A stretch of DNA of 64,000 bases from the NCBI GenBank assembly GCA_963580285.1, contig OY757010.1, positions 218,011,234 through 218,075,233 of the forward strand, in the 5' to 3' direction. Positions within the stretch are counted from its first letter, which is position 1; the number at the start of each line of letters is the position of its first letter. Under the pieces are notes generated by a model. It saw only the letters and a list, made by a program, of their open reading frames with translations. It ran no database searches and was not told the DNA's origin. The position numbers and the translations under genes were made by a program. The DNA is from Lucinisca nassula (Eukaryota; Mollusca; Bivalvia; Lucinida; Lucinidae). This document shows, piece after piece, positions 11,041 to 22,264 of this stretch.

Positions 11041-11125
11041 TTCCCGTCTGTCCATACGTCTGCATGTCCGTCTGTCCGCCCGTCTGTCAATCCGTCTGCC
11101 CGCCCGTCTGCACGTCTGTCGTTTG
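11041..11125. repeat. CTGT/CCGT simple repeat, right half
   Basis: Continues the 10440-10645 repeat after the LINE fragment. Confidence 0.85.
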
Positions 11126-11139
11126 TCCTATATATCATA

Positions 11140-11528
11140 AGAATCTTACATTGGTGTGAGGGGTGGATGGAAAAAATCTGTCCCGAGGGTCACTGTCCGG
11201 CAACACGAGGCTTGCCGAGTGATGCCGGACAGTGATCCCGAGGTATGGATTTTTCTATCCATCCCTCACATCATTTTGGATTTTTTTCCTGCATACCTTC
11301 CTTTTCTGAGCACTGCAGTCACTTGGGCTGCCGACGTCCGCCATATTGTAATGGCACTACAGGGATATTTAGTGACGTCACCTAACGTGCTGTGACGTCA
11401 ACCTTAACGACGGCGCACATGAGGTCGTATTCAACCAGTGCATCAAACATGCGAGAACATTCGATTTGGGGTAAGAACACCAGGATTCGAACAGAATTTC
11501 TGTCCCAGGCTAAAACCACGGATTATCA
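11140..11528 (+). mobile_element. Palindrome-capped element P1
   Basis: A 116-bp imperfect palindrome (11155-11270) has apex CGAGGCTTGCCGAG (11206-11219) and is followed by a ~255-bp unique tail with GACGTCA motifs and the block CCACGGATTATC. A close relative is at 55185-55580. The outer motif GAATCTTACATTGGTGTG precedes the arm. No coding potential. Ends are approximate. Confidence 0.75.
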
Positions 11529-11534
11529 ATCACC

Positions 11535-11952
11535 CCTGTATTAATTGCATTGTAGCACATTGACCTTATAAAGATATGCTGTCTCAGGGCATTGCACTTT
11601 TATGAATGAACGGGACTACTAGAAAAAAATACAAAAATATTATTATTACGGAAAAAAAAATGAAAAATTGCTTATTAAATATCACAGGGAAAAATATGGT
11701 CAGCTGATACTTAATATATCGACGGACGGAATGTTGAGACGCACTGAGGACCATCGATTGCAAATTTAAGAGTGTACAAGGGGGTAAACTGATAAATAGA
11801 ATGCCATATTCGTGTCTTTTGATATCAAGTTTATCAGGCTTGGCTTCGAGAACGCATGTAGAATCGCTCGGCAAGCCTCGCGATTCTACAAGCGTTCTCG
11901 CAGTATTGCCTGATAAACTTATTATCAAAAGACACTCGCCTGGTATTCTCTA
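11535..11952 (+). mobile_element. Palindrome-capped element P3
   Basis: A ~260-bp tail starting near TTAATTGCATTGTAGCAC is followed by a palindrome at 11799-11949 with apex CTCGGCAAGCCTCG (11867-11880) and arms beginning GTGTCTTTTGATATCAAG. The same element lies in inverse orientation at 30884-31345. It abuts P1. Confidence 0.75.
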
Positions 11953-12225
11953 TATATTTTTTAAAATGCTATGCAAATGACGACCTTAGATCAATGTGAC
12001 AACTTAATGACATGTGTTTTAAAGTCGTCTGTCTCCACCCCCGCCTCTATAGAACTGAATTTTGTCATTATTTTCGGGAAATTTCTAGCCTTTTGCTCTA
12101 AGTAGTTAACTTTCTGGATGTGTATGCTTCAACCTGCTGAAGTCCGTTTTTAGCTACCTGTAATCATAAGCATATGACAAGCGTTCAAGCACGTCAAGGT
12201 GACGGCTTTACATCCACGTAAGTTA
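11953..12225. other. Non-coding, nothing recognised
   Basis: No shared repeat or coding signal seen. Confidence 0.4.
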
Positions 12226-13372
12226 CTTTGCTGACTGCTCAATATTTAAAAAAAAAATCAGACCGCTACTTTGCTGGCCGCTCAATATTAAAAGTTCAGA
12301 CAGCATCTTTGCTGGCCACTCCGTATTTAAAAAAATCAGACCACTCAATATCAAAAGATCAGACTGCTACTTTGCTGACTGCTCAATATTAAAAAAAACA
12401 GACTGCTACTTTGCTGGCCGCTCAATATTAAACGTTCAGACCATGTCTTTGCTGGATGCTCAATAATAAAAGATCAGACTGCTACTTTGCTGACTGTTCA
12501 ATATTAACAGTTCCGACCGCGTCTTTGCTGGTCGCTATATATTAAAAAAATCTGACCACTACCTTGCTGGCCGCTCAATATTAAAAGATTAGGCCGTATG
12601 TTTGCACTCAAGATTAAAAGATCAGTCCGTTACTTTGCTGGCTGCTCCATATCAAAAGTTCAGACCGTGTCTTTGCTAGCCGCTTAATATTAAAAGTTCA
12701 GAACGCGTCTTTGCTGGGCGCTCAGTATTAAAAGATCAGACAGCCACTTTGCTGGCTGCTCATTATTAAAAGATCAGACCGCGTCTTTGCTGGTCGCTCA
12801 ATATTAAAATTTGCAGGCTGCTCAATATTTAAAAGATCAGACCGCATTCTTTGCTAGCTGCTCAATATTAAAAGTTCAAACCGCGTCTTTGCTGGCCGCT
12901 AAATATTAAATGTTAAGACCACATCTTTGCTGGCTGCTCAATATTAAAAGTTTCGACCTTGTCTTTGCTGGCCGCTCAGTATTAAAAGTTTAGGTCCGCT
13001 ACTTTGCTAATGCTCAATATTAAAAGTTTAGACCGTGTCTTTGCTGGCCGTTCAATATGAAAAATTTAGACCGCGTCTTTGCTGGCCGCTCAATATTAAA
13101 AGTTTAGAACGCATCTTTGCTAGCTGCTCAATATTAAAAGTTCAGGCCGCGTCTTTGCTGGTCGCTCAATATTAAATGTTAAGACCACATCTGTGCTGGC
13201 TGCTCAATATTAAAAGTTTAGACCTTGTCTTTGCTTGCCGCTCAGTACTAAAAGTTTAGACCCGCTACTTTGCTAATGCTCAATATTAAAAGTTTAGACC
13301 GTGTCTTTGCTGGCCGTCCAATATTAAAAGTTTAGACCGCGTCTTTGCTGGCCGCTCAATATTATATACGAC
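12226..13372. repeat. 38-bp minisatellite, block B (about 30 units) with higher-order structure
   Basis: Units read approximately CTTTGCTGGCCGCTCAATAT + TAAAAGTTCAGACCGCGT. The last part shows a second periodicity: the variant unit TGTTAAGACCACATC at 12911 recurs at 13177, 266 bp (seven units) later, and the variants between follow in the same order. Non-coding. Confidence 0.95.
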
Positions 13373-13544
13373 ATCACCTTTTAAGTTAGTAGATATGATA
13401 GGATTCAGGCTTCCGGTTGTGTTACTGTTTTTCTGTATACAACTTTGAGAAACCGTTCAGCTAATAACATTTACTCAGAGGCTAGGCAGTCTGTTCTACG
13501 TAAACGGGCTTCATTGATAACTGGATTTAGTGTTATCTTTTCTG

Positions 13545-13700
13545 CCTTTGAAAGTATTTTGAGGGTCACTGATGAGGCCTAATTGGCTGAAACTAGCTAG
13601 TCTGGCCAAGAAAACATGTACACTCCATATTTTCCTGTTTTGTGGTATATTCATTGCTTCCAAAGTATAGCCCTTTTTATAGAACATATTTGACATCGGC
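13545..13700. repeat. Single diverged copy of the 379-bp satellite family
   Basis: Carries GGGTCACTGATGAGGCCTAA, GAAACTAGCTAGTCTGGCC and AACATGTACACTCCATATTT blocks, matching the 25560-25700 copy and, more distantly, the reverse of the array unit at 3793-5228. Confidence 0.6.
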
Positions 13701-13892
13701 TTTTTAGACTGTTTGTTTGGTCTGAAGGATTTCGACCAAGTCAACACTATTTAGGTCATATCGAGTCATTCAGTTTACCTTACGAACAGGTTAACTAGTA
13801 CAGTGCAATTTGTTCGCCACAAATTGACAACTGCGGTACGTTACGTATAAGTAACTTGCGTCAACTTCATGACTTCCAGCAATCAGTAATGT

Positions 13893-14470
13893 ATTAGAAT
13901 TTTGCTCAGATGACTTGGATCAACTTGCACAGTGGGAGGCCGATAGGGAGATGAAGTTCAATGTGGCCAAATGTCATTCAATGAGGGTGTCACGACACCG
14001 TCCTGACAAGCAAATTAAGTTTGACTGGACACTTCCCCAGCAAATTTTTGAGCACGTTCAATCCGCCAAATATCTTGGTATCACCTTTACAATCTTGATT
14101 GGGGTCGACATATCTCAGAGATAACATCTAAAGCAACTAGCACTTTAGGATTCCTTAGACGTAATTTGGCCTTTGTACCTAGGCAGACAAAGGATGCTGC
14201 ATATAAAACATTGCTTCGCCCTCAACTAGAATATGCATCACCCATTTGGCATTCCTATATTAAAACTCAGATTCAGCAGGTGGAGAAGGTGCAGAGGACA
14301 GCTGCTCGATGGACCTGCCGGAGATGGCGCAATAGAAGTAGCGTCGGTGACATACTTAATGAGCTAGAGTGGCCGTCCCCAGAGGCCCGTCGTGAGCAGT
14401 CCTATTTAACCTTCTTCTATTTGATACACTCTGATACAGTGTCTATAAATAAAGATAGGTATTTGACCCC
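13893..14470 (+). pseudogene. Non-LTR retrotransposon RT relic (thumb/C-terminal part)
   Basis: Two open pieces in different frames: LAQWEADREMKFNVAKC and SAKYLGITF up to ~14100, then STLGFLRRNLAFVP, LLRPQLEYASPIWH and KVQRTAARW from ~14130. These match the region downstream of the YADD motif in CR1/jockey-type LINEs (WEREWMKFN...KC, YLG, LEYASxVW, RAARW). A frameshift lies near 14100. Catalytic motifs are absent: the FADD-like start is deleted into DDLDQ. No 3' tail was identified. Confidence 0.85.
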
Positions 14471-14585
14471 TGCAATAGCGTCAACCAAACAAGTTGCATC
14501 AAAAGTAAACAAAAGTCCAGTTTCTATTGACACGTTATCAATAATATTAAGTTTATCGTACGCTCTCATACTTACAAAATAAACA

Positions 14586-15457
14586 TGCATTCTGGGTTAA
14601 CACGATGTTGACTTCCCTCCCAAAACACAGTTATATATTTTTCTGTTTATTTTCACAATTAAAAAAGAACGTTAGACGGCTAGCTTGGATTGCGATTTTC
14701 CGATAAGGTTAATCTAAAATGAGAAATGCAAGAAAGCCAGACAGGTGTTCCTGTTTTACTGATTTTTCGTTTCGTTACTACAAGTCGTTGTCATAGTAAA
14801 ATATTGGTAGTTTTGTTTAAATATGAAACTCGAGCGAACATTACGAATCTTTTGCTGTTATTATACACTTCCATATTTACTGGCATACTAATACAACATA
14901 AACATGAACAGTTTTGTCATTTTACTTTCCAATCCTATGACTACACAAGTTATTGCGTGATAACGCAAACTCAAGCTTTTTGTAAAAGCTAATACATGTT
15001 ATAGCAAAAAATTGGATTTAAGTATTATAGCAAATCTTTACTTACTTTATTTACCCTGAGGTTCTGTTGAAATGTCAATGATCTTTGCACGCATTTACCC
15101 ATGTATGTTTGGGTAACTGTGTAACATCACATAGAAGGAAACATCCCATATCCCCACCTTCGCCCCTTTCTGCGAGCGTTACTAAGGCCCAGTGTGAGTT
15201 TTCTTAGGATTACCCTTGACGTACATACAATTGTATTTTATTCTAGTTGCGTCACTGCTGGAGTTGGTAAAAAGTTTATTTAACCCTTCCAACTTATAGA
15301 CCGATACAGATACTGGCGCACAAATACTTAATCAAACAGTGTAGATACTTTTGAGACGGCTCCAAACAAGTCGTGTTGACTACATTGTAAACCCATTATT
15401 AACATGAATGGTCTTGTCTAAATGGTGAAGTAAATTGTTAACTATGATTCGTTTCAG
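14586..15457. other. Non-coding, nothing recognised
   Basis: AT-rich sequence without recognisable repeat blocks or domain exons. Confidence 0.4.
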
Positions 15458-15519
15458 ATACCAGACAGAGACAAAATCAAAGTGCTGCCATCTCTGGACA
15501 GGCTCGAACTGTGACCAAT
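15458..15519 (+). CDS. Possible small exon resembling the end of an EGF module (weak)
   Basis: CGTTTCAG precedes and GTAAGT follows a 62-nt stretch that, in one frame, reads KCCHLWTGSNCDQ. It resembles the CxC...WTGxxC end of an EGF repeat. Phases would be 2 and 1, unlike the five uniform 1-1 exons downstream. Only half a module is present, so this may be chance. Confidence 0.25.
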
Positions 15520-16264
15520 GTAAGTCAAACATTTCAGTAGGAAATACGCCGAGGTTACTATCCTTCATGGCAGAAGAAGTGGTGCTGCAATCTTTCACAG
15601 AAAAAAGGACATTCGCTTTAAAAATAGATTGTTGGTGACGGTTCTAACGAGTACCCACAAGCTATAATTTGCAACAGAAAAATGTATATACTTGATAGTT
15701 TCATTTTGGTTGTATATAATGTATGGTTTAGAATGTTTGGGGGTCAATTTACGGATCTGTGCACGTAATCTTGACAATGGTATGTGCAAACCTCAATTCT
15801 GAAATGTAATCAACGTACTGAGTGCACAGATTGGTCGAGTGTGTGCTTGGAAGCTTTTCCTGAATTTGGATATAGACTTAACCTATAGTAAAGGGGGTGG
15901 GTGGGGTGGTGCGACTTTGATTTCCATTTCGCAACATTCTGCGCTTTGCCGTCATTGGGCGCTGAAACGACATTCTCCTTTCAAGGGAGTAGCATATGTT
16001 AACGTGATTCTTTTCGATTGTAAAACGACATTATGTCACTCACGTTAAGATGGTTATGACGTCAGCAACTGCGGACATTATTTGAATGCAAATTTGAAGC
16101 GAACTATTTGCTACAGCAACATTCCAAGCCAGTTTCAAGGTGCGGTTACACACACAAAAAAAATGATTTTCTTTCAATGTAAGATCGATGAGCAACAAAA
16201 GATGTACTGCCGACAAATTATAGAACCGAGTACGTATCTATAAAATCTGGTTGGCTGATTCACG
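15520..16264. other. Mostly unrecognised; hairpin-H arm fragment at 15635-15680
   Basis: GGTTCTAACGAGTACCCACA at 15640-15659 matches one arm of the hairpin family at 46608, 48941 and 58811. Nothing else recognised. Confidence 0.4.
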
Positions 16265-16860
16265 AAGGCCTCGCTTCCAAAGGATCAACTTTTTACAGAA
16301 GATTTAACTTCACCACAGCTGGTGTTAATGGAATTTATCATATGAAGTCGCGTCTGAGAGTGTAATAACGCCATGTAATATTTTCGATAATCCACGAGTG
16401 GATTAAATATGCAAATTAGCTAGATACGTCCCGTAACGTTACATGTATGACGTCCTTAACGACGTCGCGTTTAATAACGGCGGAATATTGGCATTTTTGT
16501 AAACAATGGTGAATAACATGCGTTTTAAATATCATATGATAAATAGAATCTTGCATTCGTGTGCATGTATTATTGAATTCATTAAACTCGTTGAGAAAAA
16601 GGGATAAAATGCTCGGCAAAGCCTCGCATTTTATCCCTTTTCCTCAACTCGTTCAATAAATTCAATAATACATGAACACTCATGTAAGATCCTCTATTTA
16701 TGGTGGCCGTAACTAGTCTACCTGTCCTTCATTATAGTGTGGGTTCTTTTGGATCCCTGATTCCACTGCGAAATTTTCAAAATACATAAGGGTCAAACTA
16801 CATGAGGCCTAATTGGTCGAAACTAGCTAGCCTGACACAGAAACAAGAGGATCAAGAGGG
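16265..16860. repeat. 379-bp satellite family copy interrupted by element P5
   Basis: CTTCCAAAGGAT and CACCACAGCTGGTG (left part) and TGGTGGCCGTAACTAGTCTA through TGAGGCCTAATTGGTCGAAA (right part) match the continuous copy at 25400-25600. The break at 16334-16701 holds P5. Confidence 0.65.
16339..16696 (-). mobile_element. Palindrome-capped element P5 with probable TTTAT duplication
   Basis: The palindrome at 16541-16699 has apex CTCGGCAAAGCCTCG (16612-16626). A ~200-bp tail lies to its left and contains a GACGTC-CTTAACGACG block shared with P1. TTTAT at 16334-16338 and 16697-16701 flanks it, and the satellite sequence on both sides is contiguous in other copies. This gives the best boundaries for the family. 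Confidence 0.7.
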
Positions 16861-16992
16861 TCCTGATTCGCGCACCTAATTTTAAGATGCCACATATCTT
16901 TATGAAATCATGCAGACCACTTGCATCCATCAAAGGCGCTGGCGGACGAACGGACCAGTCGATGGATGGATAAGATCTTGACAAAAATTCTG

Positions 16993-17022
16993 TTTTTTTT
17001 TTTTTTTTTTTTTTTGTTGTTG

Positions 17023-17096
<74 letters not shown>
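16993..17096. repeat. T-run plus (GT)n microsatellite
   Basis: About 22 T residues (16994-17015), then a GT run of about 35 units. Confidence 0.97.
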
Positions 17097-17098
<2 letters not shown>

Positions 17099-17735
17099 AT
17101 TTATACTTTTGAAACGACCCATGGTTGTTCAACTTGTTTTCATGTTGTAGCTTTGCGGATCACGTGTCGATACAGCATCTATCTAAGTGACATTGTCATA
17201 TCTGTCAGATCTGTCACAAGAAAAAGATTAGATCTAATCTGTCTAGCGCAGAAGATACTGTATTCTTTGTGAGCCATACAAAAAATAATGTTTTGCTTTT
17301 TAAACGGCTCCTATTACTATTACCCTATTATTCATGCACATGTCCGCAGATAATAAATATATACATCATCTATGTGACTCTAGTAAAGTATGCGATCTTC
17401 ACTGAAAGGGTCTTTTGCCATAATTTTGTACTTTTGAAATGGCCCCCGTTATAATATATATGGACGGTGACTCCCCAAGTTTTAATTTCATGTTTTGGCA
17501 TATCACACGTAGATACACTAGCTATCTTAGTAACACCAAACTCTCTAATTTTGCATTTGTGTCAAACTGTAGGGATTTCCCTTTACGTTAAATGAAAAAA
17601 GGCGTAAAAAGGTGTTACTTTTGGTTTACCAGTCACGGTGAAATGAGATATATTTTATTACTTTTATCTTGCTGAATACTGTTATGATATAAGGAAATTA
17701 TCTAGCAGAGGTATCTCAGAAAAAATTCCTCTAAT
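17097..17735. other. Non-coding, nothing recognised
   Basis: AT-rich; no repeat or coding signal recognised. Confidence 0.4.
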
Positions 17736-17740
17736 ATAAG

Positions 17741-17804
17741 TAAACAGTACAGGTACTGATCAGATGCGTGTCTTTCGCATCTGATCTGGGTGCACACTGT
17801 TTGC
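17741..17804. repeat. Foldback F hairpin
   Basis: AACAGTAC...GATCAGATGCG pairs with CGCATCTGATC...ACTGTTT. It belongs to a family seen at 21025, 22120, 24945, 49417, 57820 and 59607. Confidence 0.7.
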
Positions 17805-18112
17805 CAATGTCACAGCACATGAGTAACCCTTTTTACAAACCACTCTGACTCCACAAGCAACTGGGGGGGGGGGGGGTATGTGACATCAGCAATCTACGGT
17901 ATAAGAACACCTTCTGAACTGTTCAAAATTGGTATTCAAGACCACTATTGAACAGGTCCAAAGGTGGTCCCTGACTAGAAGATACTGTTTTCAGAAAACA
18001 CAAAGAAATAATAAAAGCATTCTTCTGAACAAGCTTTTTAAACAAGAATTAATCTTAATTTTAGCCTTTTGATAAACAATCAACCCATAAACTAACACGT
18101 CAAGGGCACATA

Positions 18113-18440
18113 CACCTGTGGACACAAAAGCGTTCAAACTCCTATGAAATAACTTTCAATGATTCTCTTTGCACCAAGTTAGTTTGACAAGCAAATGTCA
18201 TTCATCAAAGAATTCTAAAACTAGATCAAGCCATTGATTGGTCTCATTTTGGAAAACAATATCTGATTGACATTTGAGATGTATTTTAATTGGACAGTGC
18301 AGGAGTCAGCAATGAAATGTACACCACCTTGTGTTTTGAATTTATTTCTGTTGACAGGATGTTAGGATATATTGAATGATGTTTCAAGTCAGAATGAAAT
18401 GACGCTCATCAAAGTTTGAACACTTTTGTGTCCACAGGTG
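18113..18440. mobile_element. 328-bp TA-flanked MITE (Tc1/mariner type)
   Basis: Terminal inverted repeats start CACCTGTGGACACAAAAG, then one mismatch, then GTTCAAACT (29 bp, one mismatch). TA dinucleotides flank both ends (18111-18112 and 18441-18442). No coding capacity. TA duplication plus CAC termini fit Tc1/mariner-type non-autonomous elements. Confidence 0.9.
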
Positions 18441-18597
18441 TACTTAAGTCGCGACTAGTGAAAATGTATCTTTTGGCACATTCGAACCGTGAGAACAAAA
18501 ACTAAGTCTGGGCATTCATTCAGTAAAAGCGAAGTAACCTTTGCCTGAAGAAAAGCATACTTTGCAGTAAGGGATCTTCCGGGTGTTCCGATTGTTA

Positions 18598-19310
18598 TCC
18601 CCACGTTTTTTAAAAAAGTGGGGATATTGTTATCGCCTCCGTCCGTCTGTCTGTCCGTCTGTCCGTCTGTCTGTCTGTCTGTCCGTCTGTCCGTCTGTCC
18701 GTCTGTCTGTCCGGCTATCTCCTCCTAAACCGTTAGCCGGAATTCAACCAAATTTGGTATGCGAGTTGCTTACATGAATGGCTTGCGCAAGAGCACATTT
18801 TTTTTGTCCCCGCCCCCAGGGGCCCTGGGGAGGGGTCAAAAGGTCAAATATCAATTTAATTCAATTACAAAGTCAATTTTGAAGATTTTGATGCCAAACT
18901 TTGCACATGTACTTAGTTATGAAAAAAGTAAAACATATTGAACGGGATTTTGGCTGTGACCCCTAGGTCACGCCCTGGGGGTCGGACTTGGGGGGGTCGG
19001 GGCTCAAAATTAAAGTTTTTCAGAACATAGTCATGTTGCATATCTATGCGAAGGGGATAATGGGTAGAATAAACTACAAGTAAAATTTTGACCCTGGGGT
19101 CAGATTGGGGCCCTGGGAGAGGGGTCAAAGGGTCAAAATTTAAGTTTTTTGGAACATAGTCATGTGGCATATGAAATTGAAGGGCATGATTAGTAGAATA
19201 TAATACAGGTAATATTTTGACCATGGAGTCAAATTAGGGCCCAGGGTGAGGGGTTTTCGGTATTTGGCCCCTCTGTAGAAAACGTGGGGATTTGCGATGG
19301 CGCGCCATCG
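18598..19310 (+). repeat. Dispersed repeat with CCCCACGTTTTTTAAAAAAG head and (GTCC/GTCT)n
   Basis: Starts with a short palindrome CCCCACGTTTTTTAAAAAAGTGGGG, followed by TCGCCTCCGTCCGTCTG-type repeats (18637-18715). Then come three diverged copies of a GGGGTCAAAGGTCAAA block and an end with AACGTGGGGATTTGCGATGG. Open frames across it are artefacts of the simple repeat. Mechanism unknown. Confidence 0.6.
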
Positions 19311-20478
19311 ACTGTATTCTAGTTTCAGTTTTAACCTTAACACACCCTCGTCGGTGCAAACTGACAGAAATATGAAAAGAAATAAGGGTTTCTACAACAG
19401 ACGGACGCGTTGCCATTCTTGGTATGCAATGCCAAGTAAAGATTCAGATGAGATTGGGAAGGTGCTCAGTATGAGTTGTCTTCACCTGATATGTATGTCT
19501 ACATGGTCCCGTGTATTTATTACTGGAGCTGTTTCCTAATTTGGGTCGACCCGTGGGAAAAAGTTTCTTAGCTATCCCAGATCTGTGTTCTTCTTAGCTG
19601 CGCACACCAATGTGTTTTCTGCAGGTCTGCGTACAACAAAAGCTAGGCCGAGACTGCGCTTATGCACAGGCTAACCCTTTGCGATATGATCCTTTTTCTC
19701 ATAAGCTGGCTCGTGCGTCTGTTTCACGGCATTAACTATATTTAAAATTGTCATTTAGGGAGGTAAATTGGCGGTTTTGCGGTCGGAAATTTCTTTTTAC
19801 GGCGACGCGTCAACGGGGCAGAAAAACGGAATTTACGACCATAGATCCCCAAAATGACAATTTTCAATACACTTATCTCCATTTTAATGCACATATTTGG
19901 TTGTTTTCTTAAAAAGTGTACGATTCTGCTAAAAGTGCCAAGCGGCTGTGAGCTGCGTAAAACCAAATGTCAGCCAATGAAAAGCGACGTCACGTTATGA
20001 CTTCAGGTTATCCAATCGGACATGTTACATACGCAAGTGCATTAGAATGAGGTTTGATAGTCTTGCTGTTAGAGGCACAGCGTATACGAGTCGCCTGTTT
20101 GCATGTATTTTAGGGTAACATGTGCATCCAGTGAAGACTCAGACATTATGGTCTGAACTGTTACTTTAAAGCATCAGTTTTAAACTTATTAAAATCATCA
20201 TCATTGACATCTTCTTCCCGAGCGTTGGTTGAAAAGAATTCCGGTTCAGGATGTTGGGGGACTTTTCACCGCGCTCTGTCTGTTTATCAGAACACACAAC
20301 TATAAATTTTAGCGTTTTAACTATAATTTGGTTTGTTATAATTAGCAGTGTATCTGATGGAGAATTATTAACTTTTGGTAAATTAACAAAAAAAAATAAT
20401 AAATAAATAAATAAAAAAATAAAAAAAACGTCTTTCCCATTAACTTGTCGACAATTTCCTTTGCTACGTCTTTTACAG
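19311..20478 (+). other. Intronic sequence upstream of the first CCP exon
   Basis: A 13-bp inverted repeat (AAAATTGTCATTT ... AAATGACAATTTT, 19743-19864) may be a small MITE. An AATA/AAAT simple repeat lies at 20391-20425. A polypyrimidine tract and TTTTACAG precede the exon. Confidence 0.45.
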
Positions 20479-20649
20479 TGATTTGTGGCCAGCCCAGTAT
20501 TTCCAATGGCCGGGCAGACGTACAAGTGACAGCTGACGGTATCCTAGCCTCCTACTCCTGTAACCAACATTACCAGCTGACAGGTGGGGATGCCACTAGG
20601 TCATGCCAATCGGACGGGTCCTGGGACGGGCAGCAACCGAGATGTGCAT
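20479..20649 (+). CDS. CCP/sushi domain exon 1 of a mosaic extracellular protein
   Basis: This 171-nt exon is bounded by TTTTACAG and GTACGT, phase 1 at both ends. It encodes one complement control protein (sushi) domain: ICGQP, YSCNQHY, RSCQSDGSW and PRC give the four cysteines in order, with the conserved Trp between Cys3 and Cys4. About 57 codons, normal for the family. CCP domains are disulfide-bonded beta modules in secreted or cell-surface adhesion and complement-type proteins. The neighbouring EGF exon joins in frame (GCA T|AT). No signal peptide or start codon lies in the window, so this is an internal exon; additional exons between it and the next cannot be excluded. SVEP1-like or other sushi/EGF mosaics are the closest architectures. 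The exact orthologue is undetermined. Confidence 0.88.
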
Positions 20650-21024
20650 GTACGTTAGTATTTTTGTCATATAAATTGTTCCACTTTTCGTTCCGTTTTT
20701 ACCAGTATGCTCTCACTTAGAGATTGGTCTAAATACATGTATATCTTGTTTAAAAAAGAGTAACATGTCCTGTAAGAGCATTTTTATGATTTAATAGCAA
20801 ATGTTTTATTTTAGGGTACATACTGGTCTTATGGTTTCATTATTTATTTGTTGTCGTAGCCGAATGAAATGAAGAAGGCTTTAAAATATACAATAAAGTT
20901 TTGAAACAAAATGTAAAGTCAATTCTTGTGTTTTAAGAAATAAAACAAACAAACTGTGCCTTCCCTGTCTGTATAAATGTAGTTCTTATGATATCCGTAT
21001 GTGTCCCATTTCAAACTGTTTTCT

Positions 21025-21215
21025 TGGCAAACAGTGCTGGCCCAGATGAGACGCCGCAGAACGCGTCTTATCAGGACCGACACTATTTGCAGAAAGTTCA
21101 GCCATTTTCCAAATCAATTTTGAAGGTACCACAACCTGTCACCCCTAAATCTAGAAATGGATTCCTGCTATATATAAGGAGGGAGATTCCATTTGGTACA
21201 AAAGGGTCAAAGTTC
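21025..21215. repeat. Foldback F copy with flanking sequence
   Basis: GCAAACAGTGCTGGCCCAGA pairs imperfectly with the TATCAGGACC...CACTATTTGC arm. The following sequence to ~21215 (GGAGATTCCATTTGGTACAA) is shared with the 24945 copy, so the repeat extends beyond the hairpin. Confidence 0.75.
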
Positions 21216-22119
21216 CGCAATTAACAGTTCCTTGGTGAGCGCGAAGTCCGAAATGAATAGCAACCAACACAAAATTTAGAAGCAGTTTTTCTGGTGCAAC
21301 TCTCAGCGGAAAACATTTATCTTTATATAGAATAACGAAAAGTGCTAGAGCTTTTCAGAGAAAGATTTTGATAAAATCTAAACATGGCTCTCAAATACAA
21401 GCGTAGCATCCCCTCGCAACTGCATACAACTCATCAACATCTAAATCCACTCTGAATATGTTTGCCTATTAATCGTTAAAGATCACCTTTGATGCTTCTA
21501 CGATGATAACTTTGTCTTCTATCCTGTACATAAGGTTTTAGATGCTAAGTCGTTTGTGACGTTGACCTTTGACCATTGATCTTGAAAATCAGTAGGGTTC
21601 ACCCTCTTTCCATGGAAACATGGTTTGATGAATATGATAGCTTTTTAAACCCGTTTAACAACTTGTTTTCTAATTTTGAAACTCTTTCATATTCCAGACC
21701 GTTCTGTCCATAAACAGAAACTAGAATAGTGTTTTTTTCGGAGGAACAAGTATGTCCCCAAACAGTCTTAACAGACGGGGGTGGAGGGTGTGGGAGGGTG
21801 AAGGCGCAGTGTTAAATTTGGTATTTTTGTGGGGTACAATTAAAGATTAGGTGTCAAGGTACCTCTTGCACATCCCTTCTTCCCCAAGATGAATAAATCA
21901 CAATTCCAGTACTGAGAGATATGCTTTTCTTTTATTTATAAAGAAGTCTCTCCAACACTAGATTCAGAACTAATATTGAGAATTTTCACCTAAGTACAGC
22001 CGGATATGAAGAAAACTGCCCTTCTCTTGCTGAGTATTCAGATTAGCCACACCCATTTCTGACTTTGAACCAATCAGATTACTTGATGTAATTTATTCAT
22101 ACAAATTCATAAACTGAAT

Positions 22120-22166
22120 GGCAAACAGTGCAAATCCGCCATCTGATCTGGATCTACACTATTTCC
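22120..22166. repeat. Foldback F fragment
   Basis: GGCAAACAGTGCAAATCCG and ATCTGATCTGGATC blocks. Confidence 0.55.
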
Positions 22167-22264
22167 AAAGATAAGGGTTGTCGTGAACAGCATGATAAGA
22201 GTTGGCATTTCATTAAATGCTTCTTTTCGTGGGAAAGAGGTCAAGCCCATCTATAAACATATTC

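Noticed and set aside
12226..13372. CRISPR-like regular array
   Set aside because: Eukaryotic context, contiguous degenerate 38-bp units with no spacers of unique sequence.
16921..17132. Open frames across the GT/CA run and T-run
   Set aside because: Translations are simple-repeat artefacts (Cys-Val or Thr-His runs).
18583..19224. Open frames over the CCCCACG repeat
   Set aside because: They follow the GTCC/GTCT simple repeat and GGGGTCAAA units; no conserved protein.
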